Shown here piece by piece: positions 17,936 to 26,159 of a stretch of DNA of 64,000 bases; position 1 is the first letter of the stretch; every line of letters starts with the position of its first letter. The notes beneath the pieces are model-generated. The model had not been told where the DNA came from, ran no database searches, and saw only the letters and a list, made by a program, of their open reading frames with translations. The position numbers and the translations under genes are program-made. This DNA comes from Bradyrhizobium iriomotense. Lineage in GTDB: Bacteria > Pseudomonadota > Alphaproteobacteria > Rhizobiales > Xanthobacteraceae. The stretch spans positions 1-64,000 of the forward strand of contig NZ_JAFCJZ010000005.1 of the NCBI RefSeq assembly GCF_018130765.1, given 5' to 3'.

Positions 17936-18544
17936 ATGTTGGACGTTGCAATGATCGAGCGGGGCCTGGAGAAGACAGGCAAGAGCAAGGGCGGCCTGGC
18001 CGCGGCCATGGGCGTGCGGCCCGGCGCGGTGTCGGAGATCCTCGGCGGCGAGCGCCTGGTGAAGGCGTCGGAAATCATTCCGATCATGGAATATCTCGAG
18101 CTCAATCTCGCGCCGATCATGGGCCGCGTCGGGGCCGGCGCCGTGATCGAACCGGATTATGAGCAGGTTCCCCCGGAAGGCCTCGGTGACATCGCGCTGC
18201 CCTTCCCGATCATGGAAGAGACCGTCGCCTTCGAGATCGTGGGCGATTCGATGCTGCCCAAATACGAGAGCGGCGACGTGATCGTGGTCTACAAGGACCA
18301 GCGTCATCCGCTGTCGAGCTTCTACGGTGAAGAAGCCGTCGTCCGGCTCAAGACCGGCGAACGCTATTTGAAGACCATCGAGCGGGGTAAATCCCCCTCC
18401 GTCGTCAATCTCACCAGCTTCAACGCCAAGCCCATCGTCGGCGTCAAGCTCGACTGGGTCGGGGAGATCTGCCTTTCCATGCCCAAGGGGCAGCTCGAAC
18501 GGCTGCGCGCCAAATCGGCCCGCCCCCGCAAGAAGGGCAAGTAG
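17936..18544 (+). CDS. S24-family (LexA/CI-like) self-cleaving repressor
   Basis: A 202-residue regulator. The N-terminal HTH (about residues 5-55: GLEKTGKSKGGLAAAMGVRPGA then EILGG) resembles phage CI/XRE repressors. A hinge with the likely cleavage Ala-Gly (RVGAGAVIE, about 64-72) leads into the S24 peptidase domain with the catalytic Ser in GDSMLPKYESGD (S105) and a Lys in the RLKTGERYLK segment (K146, or K139). Such repressors cleave themselves when bound to RecA filaments. Operator-like repeats lie at its own promoter and at that of the next gene. A domesticated phage repressor controlling a small local regulon is the simplest reading. Confidence 0.85.
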   Translation: MLDVAMIERGLEKTGKSKGGLAAAMGVRPGAVSEILGGERLVKASEIIPIMEYLELNLAPIMGRVGAGAVIEPDYEQVPPEGLGDIALPFPIMEETVAFEIVGDSMLPKYESGDVIVVYKDQRHPLSSFYGEEAVVRLKTGERYLKTIERGKSPSVVNLTSFNAKPIVGVKLDWVGEICLSMPKGQLERLRAKSARPRKKGK

Positions 18545-18552
18545 GCGCTCGA

Positions 18553-18607
18553 GGATTTCCGTTTTTTAGAAATCCACCTTGACACAATTCCGTTTTTCGG
18601 AAATACT
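18553..18607 (+). promoter_or_regulatory. Promoter with embedded S24-type operator
   Basis: A -35 TTGACA (18579-18584) and a -10-like AATACT (18602-18607) are spaced by 17 bp, and the spacer holds the palindrome TTCCG-TTTTT-CGGAA (18588-18602). The string CAATTCCG directly after the -35 is the same as at the repressor's own promoter. A second inverted repeat (GGATTTC/GAAATCC, 18553-18575), which contains TTCCG-TTTTT-TAGAA, lies just upstream and may be a secondary site. A repressor bound here would occlude RNA polymerase. Expected target: the 91-residue gene at 18647. Confidence 0.65.
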
Positions 18608-18646
18608 CTGCCGCACCCCGACCATGGGGCGCGGCAGGGCCGTTTC

Positions 18647-18922
18647 ATGCAGTATTTCGTCGTAATGATTGACTACGGGCGGCGCGGCCGCGAGGCGGTC
18701 GTCGATCCCGAGATCACCAGACGCGAGGTCATCTCCCGCCTCGCCTCGGGTGAGTATCGGAACGTCTCGTTCATCCACGAGATCGTGGAGAACTCGGTCG
18801 AGGACGTCACCGAGGCCATCCTGGCCGAAGCAGCCCTTCCACAGATCGAGCCCGAGGACGTCGATCTGCAGGCGATCCGCCTCGATCAGGTCCGCGACCT
18901 GCGCGAACACGAACGGACGTGA
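18647..18922 (+). CDS. Hypothetical acidic protein, putative S24-repressor target (91 aa)
   Basis: A 91-residue acidic protein (QYFVVMIDYGRRGREAVVDPEITRREV, then IHEIVENSVEDVTEAILAEAA) with no membrane or signal segment; no family is recognised. The mix of beta start and helical acidic tail suggests a small protein-binding factor. It is preceded by a strong promoter with a repressor-like palindrome and followed by a perfect terminator, so it is a single-gene unit. If the S24 protein responds to DNA damage, this would be its induced product. Confidence 0.65.
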   Translation: MQYFVVMIDYGRRGREAVVDPEITRREVISRLASGEYRNVSFIHEIVENSVEDVTEAILAEAALPQIEPEDVDLQAIRLDQVRDLREHERT

Positions 18923-18951
18923 TGCAGGCCGCAGCGGCCTGCATCACGTCC
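18915..18951. terminator. Perfect 17-bp hairpin terminator
   Basis: The arms at 18915-18931 and 18935-18951 are exact reverse complements with the loop CAG. The hairpin contains the stop codon of the 91-residue gene and ends 9 bp before the stop of the convergent quinone oxidoreductase gene, so it should stop transcription from both sides. Confidence 0.85.
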
Positions 18952-18960
18952 GGACGAATA

Positions 18961-19935
18961 TTACACCAGGAGAACGGTCGACCCCGTCGTCTTGCGCGCG
19001 GCGAGATCGGCATGCGCCTTGGCCGCGTCCTTCAGCGGGTAGGTCTGGTGAACCTCGATCTTCACCGCACCGGACTTGACGACGTCGAACAACTCGCCCG
19101 CCATCGCCACCAGGTTCTCGCGCTTGGCGGCATAGGTGAACAGCGTCGGCCGGGTGACGTAGAGCGAGCCCTTCTGGGCGAGCAGGCCGAGATTGAGCGG
19201 CTCGACTGCGCCTGAGGACTGGCCAAACAGCGCGGCGACGCCGAGCGGTGCAAGGCAATCCAGCGATTTCAGGAACGTGTCCTTGCCGACGGAATCATAG
19301 ACCACCGGCACCTTCTTGCCGCCGGTGATCTCGTCGACGCGCTTCACGAAATCCTCGCGGGTGTAGATGATCACATGGTCGCAGCCATGCGCTTTGGCGA
19401 GCTTCGCCTTCTCGTCGTTGCTGACGGTGCCGATCACGGTCGCGCCGAGATGCTTGGCCCACTGACTCAGGATCGAGCCGACACCGCCGGCCGCGGCGTG
19501 GAGCAGGATGGTATCGCCGGCCTTCACCCGATAGGTCTGCCGGATCAGGTACTGCGTCGTCAGCCCCTTCAGCATCATTGCCGCCGCGGTCTTGTCATCG
19601 ACGCCATCGGGCAGCTTCAAGAGACGGTCGGCGGGGATCAACCGCGCCTCCGAATAGGCACCGAGCGGCGAAGCGCCATAAGCGACGCGATCGCCCGGCT
19701 TCAGATCGGTGACACCTGGACCGACCTCCTCGACAACTCCGGCGGCCTCGCTGCCGAGCCCACTCGGCAATTGGGCGGGATAGAGACCTGAACGGTTGTA
19801 GATGTCGACGAAGTTGAGACCGACGGCGGTGTGGCGAATGCGCGCCTCGCCAGGTCCCGGCTTGCCGACACTGACCTCTTCCCAGACCAGGACTTCCGGT
19901 CCGCCGGTCTTGTGAAAACGAATGGCATGCGTCAT
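18961..19935 (-). CDS. Quinone oxidoreductase (zeta-crystallin/QOR family)
   Basis: A 324-residue zinc-independent medium-chain dehydrogenase that reduces quinones with NADPH. The N-terminal GroES-like domain has VGLNFVDIYNRSGLYP; the Rossmann domain has HAAAGGVGSILSQWAKHLGATVIGT (about residues 145-170). The catalytic zinc ligands of alcohol dehydrogenases are missing, as expected for QOR. The start at 19935 is supported by AGGGAG. The gene stands alone; no regulator lies nearby. Confidence 0.92.
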   Translation of the reverse strand: MTHAIRFHKTGGPEVLVWEEVSVGKPGPGEARIRHTAVGLNFVDIYNRSGLYPAQLPSGLGSEAAGVVEEVGPGVTDLKPGDRVAYGASPLGAYSEARLIPADRLLKLPDGVDDKTAAAMMLKGLTTQYLIRQTYRVKAGDTILLHAAAGGVGSILSQWAKHLGATVIGTVSNDEKAKLAKAHGCDHVIIYTREDFVKRVDEITGGKKVPVVYDSVGKDTFLKSLDCLAPLGVAALFGQSSGAVEPLNLGLLAQKGSLYVTRPTLFTYAAKRENLVAMAGELFDVVKSGAVKIEVHQTYPLKDAAKAHADLAARKTTGSTVLLV

Positions 19936-20160
19936 GGGCGTTGCTCCCTTATTGTTGCAGTGAAGGTCCGATAACCGGATCGGCCTGTGAAATAGGCATT
20001 TGGTCCGCCCGTTACAGTATAGAAGGCGTAACAAGAATGTCACAGCGAACGACAAACGCCCGCCGTTCCGCCTCTGTTCGAAAGAGTTGATGACGGCCTT
20101 GGAGCAACCAGCAGTAGCCTTTGCGCGGGGATTGGTGGTCGCCTGCGAAGGAGAGCCGAG

Positions 20161-20361
20161 ATGCCAGCTTATGTACAGCATCATCAGGATATCGAGATCG
20201 CGCCTGTGATTTGCCCGACGTGCATGGGGTTCCTGCCAATGTATGTGCGCGAGGTCGAGCCGCATTGGAGCCTTGCCAAGATCGACTTCGTCTATGAATG
20301 CGCCGATTGCGGCGCCGAGGTCCGGCAGACGATCCGCAAGCCGGAGCTGCTCCGGAACTGA
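20161..20361 (+). CDS. Small zinc-ribbon protein (66 aa)
   Basis: A 66-residue protein with two CxxC pairs (CPTC and CADC) about 29 residues apart, forming a probable zinc ribbon. The rest is charged and soluble (VREVEPHWSLAKIDFVYE, RQTIRKPELL). GGAGAG precedes the ATG. Function is unknown; such proteins often bind nucleic acid or serve as accessory factors. It is 140 bp upstream of the MoxR gene on the same strand. Confidence 0.7.
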   Translation: MPAYVQHHQDIEIAPVICPTCMGFLPMYVREVEPHWSLAKIDFVYECADCGAEVRQTIRKPELLRN

Positions 20362-20503
20362 GCGCGACCGAACCGCTCAACTATTTGCGCTGAACGGAAA
20401 AAACGCCGCTCACGCGGATCTGATGTCTCCCAAACGAGGCTTGTTCTTTGCCGTGAACGCAGGCAGAACAAGCCTCAAGCAAGACCTTTGGGAGCGCCAT
20501 TTC

Positions 20504-21451
20504 GTGGCTGATCAGAAGGCCTCGACGTCGATCGAGGCAGTGGAGAGCGGCCTCGCCGCGCAGGGCTATATCGCGAGCCGGCAGATCGCGACCGCCGTCT
20601 ATTTGTCGCAACAGATCGAGAAGCCGATCCTGGTCGAGGGCCCGGCGGGCGTCGGCAAGACGGAGCTCGCCAAGGCGATCGCCGCCTGGCGCGGCATGAA
20701 GATGATCCGCCTGCAATGCTACGAGGGCCTCGACGAGGCCAAGGCGCTCTACGAGTGGAAATACGCCAAGCAGCTTCTCTACACGCAGATCCTCAAGGAC
20801 AAGCTCGGCGAAGTTCTGGGCGGGGCGCAGACGCTGCATGCCGCGCTCGATCAGCTCCACGATTTCGGCGACGTGTTCTTCTCCAAGGAGTTCGTCGAAC
20901 CGCGGCCGCTGCTCCAGGCGCTGGAGCAGCCGGGCGGCTGCGTGCTGCTGATCGACGAGATCGACAAGTCGGACGCTGAATTCGAGTCGCTGCTGCTGGA
21001 AATCCTGTCCGACTTCCAGGTCACGATCCCCGAGCTCGGCACCGTCTCGGCGATCACGCCGCCGACGGTGATCCTCACCTCCAACAGCGAGCGCGACCTG
21101 GGCGATGCTCTCAAGCGGCGCTGCCTGCATCTGCATATCGGCTTCCCCGAGCAGCGGCTGGAGGAACGCATCGTCGAAAGCCGCGTGCCCGGCATCTCGC
21201 AGGCGCTGCGCCGGCAGATGGTCGGCTTCATCCACGAGATCCGCTCGCTGGACTTGAAGAAGCTGCCCTCGGTCAGCGAGACCATCGATTGGGCGCGCGT
21301 CCTGGTGCTGCTCCAGGCGTCGGAGCTCGACACCGATATCGTCAAGGACACCCTTAACGTACTCCTGAAATACGAAGCCGACATCCAGGCAGCCGCGCCG
21401 CAGGTGACGACCTTCATTGCCAAGGCGGCCCGGTCCAACGTCTTCGGTTGA
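20504..21451 (+). CDS. MoxR-family AAA ATPase
   Basis: A 315-residue AAA+ ATPase of the MoxR family, a chaperone class that works with a VWA-domain partner to insert metals or mature enzymes. Walker A is GPAGVGKTE, Walker B is LLIDEID, and sensor 1 sits in ILTSNSERDLGDALKRRC. I chose the GTG at 20504 because GGGAG lies 9 nt before it and because the protein then starts at a typical MoxR position. The VWA gene follows 5 bp after the stop codon, so the pair is clearly co-translated. Confidence 0.9.
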   Translation: MADQKASTSIEAVESGLAAQGYIASRQIATAVYLSQQIEKPILVEGPAGVGKTELAKAIAAWRGMKMIRLQCYEGLDEAKALYEWKYAKQLLYTQILKDKLGEVLGGAQTLHAALDQLHDFGDVFFSKEFVEPRPLLQALEQPGGCVLLIDEIDKSDAEFESLLLEILSDFQVTIPELGTVSAITPPTVILTSNSERDLGDALKRRCLHLHIGFPEQRLEERIVESRVPGISQALRRQMVGFIHEIRSLDLKKLPSVSETIDWARVLVLLQASELDTDIVKDTLNVLLKYEADIQAAAPQVTTFIAKAARSNVFG

Positions 21452-21456
21452 CGCCG

Positions 21457-22833
21457 ATGCGCGAGAATCTCCATCGTTTCTTTCGGGCGGCACGCGGCGT
21501 CGGCGTCCACGTCTCGCCCGCCGAAAGCATCGATGCGATGCGCGCGGTGTCGCAGGTCGGCTTTTCCGACCGGACCATCCTGCGCGACGCGCTGCTGCTG
21601 ACGCTTGCCAAATCCCAGGACGAGAAGCTCGCGCTCGGCGACTGCTTCGATCTGTTCTTCAGCCAGCCCGAACCGCGGCAGGAGCAGCCCGAGGGCGCCG
21701 ACCAGGATGCCGCACAGGACGCGGATCAAGCGCCCTCTTCCGGCGCGGCCAGTGATGCCGGCGGCGGTTCACCGCAACAGGAACTCGGGCCACTCGCCCA
21801 GATGCTGCTGTCGCAGGATCGCAATGCCATTGCCGCCGCGATCGCCAGCGCGGCGGGCGCCGCCTCGCTCTCCGACATCCGCTATTCCACGCAGCGCGGC
21901 ATCTTCTCCAGCCGCATCCTCGATGCCATGGGCCTTCAGCGCCTGCGCGACGAGCTCGACCAGCTGACCGCAACCAATCCCGCACTGGCCGAACGCCTGC
22001 GCGCCGCGCTCGATGGTTTGCGCGAGGCGGTACGCGACACGGTCTCACAGGGACTTGCGCTTTATGCCCGCGAGGAGGCCGAAAACCTCCGCAACGAGAT
22101 CCTGCGCAACGCGCCGCTCGCGCGCATCGAGCGGCGCCAGGTCGCCGAGATGCGGGCCCTCATACGCCAGATCGCCCGCCGCTTGCGCGAGCGCTACTCA
22201 AAACCGCGCAAGCGCCAGCGACGCGGCCATCTCGACGTCCGCCGCACGCTGCGCCGCAACGCGGCCTGGGGCGGCGTTCCCTTCCTCACCGCGTGGAAGC
22301 GCAAGCACCGCGACCGGCCGAAGATCGTGGCGCTCTGCGACGTCTCGGGCTCGGTCGCACAGGTCTCTGATTTCTTCCTGCTGCTGATCCATTCCCTGCA
22401 CGAGGTCGTCGACGACGTCCGCTCCTTCGCCTTCTCCTCGCATCTGATCGAGGTCAGCGACATCCTGGAATCGAAGTCGCCGGAAGAAGCGATGGCCGAG
22501 ATCATGTCCAAGGTGGGCTTCGGCTCGTCGGACTACGGCTCTTCGCTGGTCGATTTCGAGAAGGATTTCATGAGCACGCTGACACCGCAGACCACGGTGA
22601 TCGTGCTTGGCGACGCCCGCAGCAACAACCTCGATCCGCGCGCCGACATCCTGCGCCGGATTTCCGAGCGATCGAAACGGGTGGTCTGGCTCAATCCCGA
22701 GGGACGGCTTGCCTGGGGCTTTGGCGATTCCGAGATGCCGCGCTATGCGACCTTTTGCAGCGTCGTGCGCCAATGCGCCACCGCGCAGCAGCTCGAGCGC
22801 GCGGTGTCTGACATCGTGGCGACTTATCAGTAG
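21457..22833 (+). CDS. VWA-domain protein (CoxE-like)
   Basis: A 458-residue cytoplasmic protein. An N-terminal helical region (FFRAARGVGVHVSPAESIDAM) resembles CoxE. A Gln/Asp/Ala-rich linker (about 75-115) is followed by helices, and the C-terminal VWA domain holds the MIDAS motif DVSGS in ALCDVSGSVAQ and later GDARSNN. The start is the ATG at 21457; a TTG at 21448 overlapping the MoxR stop is possible. Such pairs mature metal cofactors of large enzymes; no carbon-monoxide-dehydrogenase-type operon adjoins, although the molybdenum hydroxylase at 50 kb is a conceivable distant client. Confidence 0.88.
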   Translation: MRENLHRFFRAARGVGVHVSPAESIDAMRAVSQVGFSDRTILRDALLLTLAKSQDEKLALGDCFDLFFSQPEPRQEQPEGADQDAAQDADQAPSSGAASDAGGGSPQQELGPLAQMLLSQDRNAIAAAIASAAGAASLSDIRYSTQRGIFSSRILDAMGLQRLRDELDQLTATNPALAERLRAALDGLREAVRDTVSQGLALYAREEAENLRNEILRNAPLARIERRQVAEMRALIRQIARRLRERYSKPRKRQRRGHLDVRRTLRRNAAWGGVPFLTAWKRKHRDRPKIVALCDVSGSVAQVSDFFLLLIHSLHEVVDDVRSFAFSSHLIEVSDILESKSPEEAMAEIMSKVGFGSSDYGSSLVDFEKDFMSTLTPQTTVIVLGDARSNNLDPRADILRRISERSKRVVWLNPEGRLAWGFGDSEMPRYATFCSVVRQCATAQQLERAVSDIVATYQ

Positions 22834-22855
22834 GCGGCGACGACGACCTCTCGCG

Positions 22856-23038
22856 TCAGGCGGCGGTCAACTCGGCCTGGATGAGATTGCACTCCCGAAA
22901 GTGATACGCAATTTCGTCGAGCGCGCGCTGCTCCCACTCCTGGGCCTGTGCCAGCCAGAACAGCCTGCGCTCAGAATCGAGCGCAGCGCGCTCGCGACAC
23001 AGGGATTCCTGACTGCGAATTTCCACCAGCCTGTTCAT
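22856..23038 (-). CDS. Small hypothetical protein (60 aa)
   Basis: A 60-residue charged helical protein (NRLVEIRSQESLCRERAALDSERRLFWLAQAQEWEQRALDEI) with no motif I can name. The start MNRLVEIR at 23038 is supported by GGAG; longer forms upstream have no ribosome site. A single Cys near the middle and one near the C-terminus are not in a metal pattern. It is convergent with the VWA gene, 22 bp apart. Confidence 0.55.
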   Translation of the reverse strand: MNRLVEIRSQESLCRERAALDSERRLFWLAQAQEWEQRALDEIAYHFRECNLIQAELTAA

Positions 23039-23386
23039 GCACTCCACTCCTGCCGTGTGAAGCCATTCCCCGCGAATCAACGTAACAGAGTCCCGAGCTC
23101 CTCGCCTCATGATTTCTGTGCATATCGCGACGCAGAATGGGACAGCGATGCTTCCCGTGCACCGCGGCAGTTCGCAGCGCAACATCAAATGTGGATCATC
23201 AATTAGTGATTGTCGGGACGATATTCCTGCGCGAACGATCTTAATTCCTGTGGCCGCAATGAAGTGCCGCAATTTGTGAAGAGATGTTCTAAACAGCTGA
23301 CCGAATTCCCGACTCATTGTCGTCGCACGGTCTTCATGCGGCGCCGCTAACAGGGGCACGCAAACCGGACTATCGCCTGAGGCAGC
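23039..23386. other. Divergent intergenic region
   Basis: About 350 bp between the divergent small genes at 23038 and 23387. It is less GC-rich than its surroundings (for example around 23190-23290) and presumably contains both promoters. No hairpin, repeat or further coding frame could be supported. Confidence 0.5.
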
Positions 23387-23608
23387 ATGAGCAACGATTT
23401 CGACGTCGATCTTTCATCCGACCAGTGGGAAGCGCTGAAGGCGCTTCGCAACCCGGTGTCGAACGGTCGCCTCGCGAAGGCCTATCTCGTCGGAAGCCTC
23501 GTCAAGCTCGGGCTCGTTGTCATGAATGATGGCGTGCCTGCGATGACTCCCGCTGGACGCAAGGTGCTGGTGCGCGGATCGTGTCGGCTGCTGGATCTCG
23601 TGGCGTGA
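23387..23608 (+). CDS. Small hypothetical protein, possible winged helix (73 aa)
   Basis: A 73-residue soluble protein with the order helix-helix-helix-strand-strand (SSDQWEALKALRNPV, LAKAYLVGSLVKLGLV, then VPAMTPAGRKVLVRG). The T-P-A-G-R-K end resembles the wing region of small winged-helix proteins, but this is only an impression. It begins at an ATG with no strong ribosome site and stands alone before the formamidase gene. Confidence 0.5.
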   Translation: MSNDFDVDLSSDQWEALKALRNPVSNGRLAKAYLVGSLVKLGLVVMNDGVPAMTPAGRKVLVRGSCRLLDLVA

Positions 23609-23743
23609 CGGGATCGCCTGCTGCCGCGTAACTGCGCCATCGCCTGAAAAATAATCTTTAGCTCCTCGCCGAAATCGGATTTGCTTCTTGCGACAGGATC
23701 CGGCGCGCAACGACGCAGTGCCGGACGGGCAAGGGAGCTGATC

Positions 23744-24760
23744 ATGAACGGGCTCGGCGGGCTGAACAAATCTCCCAACGGCGTGGTCGTCGGACTTGTG
23801 CAGCTTCAACTGCCGAATGTCGTGACTCCGGCCGATCTGGCCAGGCAGACCGAGCGCATCGTCTGGATGGTCGGCAAGGCGCGCCGCAATCTCTCCACCA
23901 TGGATCTGGTGGTGTTCCCCGAATATTCGTTGCACGGCCTCTCGATGGACACCAATCCGGAGATCATGTGCCGGCTCGATGGACCGGAGGTCGCGGCCTT
24001 CAAGCGGGCCTGTGTCGACAACAAGATCTGGGGCTGCTTCTCCATCATGGAGTTCAACCCGCACGGCAATCCATACAATTCCGGCCTGATCATCGACGAT
24101 CACGGCGAGATCAAGCTCTACTACCGCAAACTTCATCCTTGGATTCCGGTCGAGCCATGGGAGCCCGGCGATATCGGCATTCCCGTGATCGAGGGTCCGA
24201 AGGGTGCGAAGATCGCATTGATCATCTGCCATGACGGCATGTTCCCGGAGATGGCGCGCGAATGCGCCTATAAGGGCGCCGAGATCATGATCCGCACTGC
24301 CGGTTACACCGCGCCGATCCGCGACGCCTGGCGCTTCACCAATCAGGCCAATTCGTTCCAGAACCTGATGGTCACGGCGAATGTCTGCATGTGCGGCTCG
24401 GACGGCTCGTTCGATTCCATGGGCGAAGGCATGATCGTCAATTTCGACGGCACCGTGCTGGCGCATGGCACCACCGGCCGCGCCGACGAGATCATCACCG
24501 CCGAGGTGCGGCCCGACCTCGTGCGCGAGGCGCGCATCAACTGGGGCGTCGAGAACAACATCTACCAGCTTTGGCACCGCGGCTATGTCGCGGTGAAGGG
24601 CGGCGCGATGGACTGCCCCTACACGTTCATGCAGGACATGGTCGCAGGCACCTTCCGCCTGCCATGGGAAGACCAGGTCAAGGTGACCGACGGCACCTCC
24701 TGCGGCTTCCCCGCCCCGACGCGGATGTTCGGCGCCCGGACGGCCAAGGCGGCGGAATGA
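23744..24760 (+). CDS. amiF: Formamidase (nitrilase superfamily)
   Basis: A 338-residue nitrilase-fold amidase that releases ammonia from formamide. The catalytic triad is visible as Glu60 (FPEYS), Lys129 (YYRKLHPW) and Cys162 (IICHDGMFPE). The length and the spacing of the triad are those of AmiF rather than of the longer wide-range amidase AmiE. The start at 23744 is preceded by AAGGGAG. It is a single-gene unit, convergent with the lactonase gene. With arginase and the purine genes it adds another nitrogen-release route. Confidence 0.9.
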   Translation: MNGLGGLNKSPNGVVVGLVQLQLPNVVTPADLARQTERIVWMVGKARRNLSTMDLVVFPEYSLHGLSMDTNPEIMCRLDGPEVAAFKRACVDNKIWGCFSIMEFNPHGNPYNSGLIIDDHGEIKLYYRKLHPWIPVEPWEPGDIGIPVIEGPKGAKIALIICHDGMFPEMARECAYKGAEIMIRTAGYTAPIRDAWRFTNQANSFQNLMVTANVCMCGSDGSFDSMGEGMIVNFDGTVLAHGTTGRADEIITAEVRPDLVREARINWGVENNIYQLWHRGYVAVKGGAMDCPYTFMQDMVAGTFRLPWEDQVKVTDGTSCGFPAPTRMFGARTAKAAE

Positions 24761-24785
24761 CTCCGAACCCGACCGACCGCGCGTT

Positions 24786-26039
24786 CTAGGCAGGCGGCCT
24801 GAAGACAATGCAAACGGGGCTTCCGACCTTCACGGTCTGGTCCGTTCGAACGAGGCGGCCGGTGTCGGCATTTCGGCTGAACAGAACGGCCGTGTCGCTG
24901 TCTTCATTCGCCACAAACAGGAATCTGCCTGAAGCATCCAGCGTGAAGAAGCGCGGTGTCTTGCCACCGCTCGCGGTCCAATCGACGGGACTCAACCGTC
25001 CGCTCGCAGCATCGATAGAAAAGATCGCGATGCTGTCGTCGCCGCGATTCGAGGCATAGACGAAGCGTCCGTCTGCCGACACGGCGATCTCGGCGGCGCG
25101 GCTGTTCCCCGTGAAGGCATCCGGAACCGCGGAGACGATCTGGAACGGGGCAAGCGCGCCGGTGGCCGGATCAAAATGGTAAGCCGTGACGGTCGAGTCC
25201 AATTCGTTGACGACATAAGCAAGCTTGCCGCCGGGATGAAACGCGACGTGGCGCGGCCCGGCGCCCTCGCGCGTCTGCACCGGTTTGGTCGCCTGCACGA
25301 GCTTTCCGGCCCCGGCATCGATCCGATAGGTGAAAATCAGATCGAGCCCCTTGTCCGGCACGACGATGAATACGCCTGACGGATCGAACTCGACCTGATG
25401 CGGCTTGGCAAACGGCTGCTCCACCCGATGCGGCCCGATCTTGCCCTCCAGCTTGACCAGATCGATCACGGCACCGAGCGAGCCGTCGTCCCGGCGCGGC
25501 AATAGTGCGAGCGTGGAGGTAATGTGATTGGCGACCACGACGAACCGGTTGCCCGGATCGACGGCGAGATGGACGGGGTTTTTCCCTTCGGTACTCTGGC
25601 GGTTGATCACGCTGAGCTTGCCGCTCACAGGGTCGATCGCCATGGCGGTGATGTCGCTGAGATCGCCATGCACGGTGTAGAGAAACCGGCGCGTCCTGTC
25701 GAAGGCGAGGAACGAAGGATTGACGAGATCACCGAGCAATTGGACGTGGCGCCAGACCCCCGTCGCATTGTCCATCACATAGACGTTGAGCCCGTCGCCG
25801 CGGGCATTGCGCTCCTTCGTGGTGCGCGCGCCGACATAGACGAATGAGCGAGAGCCTTCGATCATGATGTCCCCCTTGTGGGCTCCCAGTGTTTGCGCTG
25901 ATGCTGCGGGTATTGCAGAGGTCACGGCACCGGCGGCGATAAGCTGCGCGAACATACGCCGCGACAGGCTCGCCCGATCGGCGCAGACAGGCGAGGCATC
26001 GCGTCCAACAGAATGTCCCGGCGTCACGGCTCCTCCCAT
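24786..26039 (-). CDS. Exported beta-propeller lactonase-family protein
   Basis: A 417-residue seven-bladed beta-propeller of the 6-phosphogluconolactonase-like (YbhE/lactonase) family. A twin-Arg export signal (SRRMFAQLIAAGAVTS, about residues 27-42) sends it to the periplasm. The repeats show the typical GKFLYVAN-type blades (RFLYTVHGDLSD, RFVVVANHITST, KLAYVVNELDST, RFVYASNRGDDS, RFLFVANEDSDT). It would open a sugar lactone or act as a binding protein. It is divergent from the GntR regulator, and its promoter contains a site resembling the GntR palindrome, suggesting shared control with the MFS carrier and aconitase. Confidence 0.85.
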   Translation of the reverse strand: MGGAVTPGHSVGRDASPVCADRASLSRRMFAQLIAAGAVTSAIPAASAQTLGAHKGDIMIEGSRSFVYVGARTTKERNARGDGLNVYVMDNATGVWRHVQLLGDLVNPSFLAFDRTRRFLYTVHGDLSDITAMAIDPVSGKLSVINRQSTEGKNPVHLAVDPGNRFVVVANHITSTLALLPRRDDGSLGAVIDLVKLEGKIGPHRVEQPFAKPHQVEFDPSGVFIVVPDKGLDLIFTYRIDAGAGKLVQATKPVQTREGAGPRHVAFHPGGKLAYVVNELDSTVTAYHFDPATGALAPFQIVSAVPDAFTGNSRAAEIAVSADGRFVYASNRGDDSIAIFSIDAASGRLSPVDWTASGGKTPRFFTLDASGRFLFVANEDSDTAVLFSRNADTGRLVRTDQTVKVGSPVCIVFRPPA

Positions 26040-26045
26040 ATTGCT

Positions 26046-26060
26046 TTTTATTTTTTAAAA
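26046..26060. promoter_or_regulatory. AT-rich operator-like site between lactonase and GntR genes
   Basis: The 15-mer TTTTATTTTTTAAAA matches, at 13 of 15 positions, the core of the perfect palindrome found after the GntR gene (TTTTATATTATAAAA). It lies just upstream of the lactonase start (26039) and 100 bp upstream of the regulator start (26160), suiting control of both divergent genes. Confidence 0.5.
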
Positions 26061-26159
26061 CACAATTTTACAGCTCGCGCAAGGACCGCCCCAGCGACCG
26101 CTTGTGCCGCGCCCGCCGTTGGGCGAAATCTTGCCAATCAGGACCAGCCCGAGTCGCCA

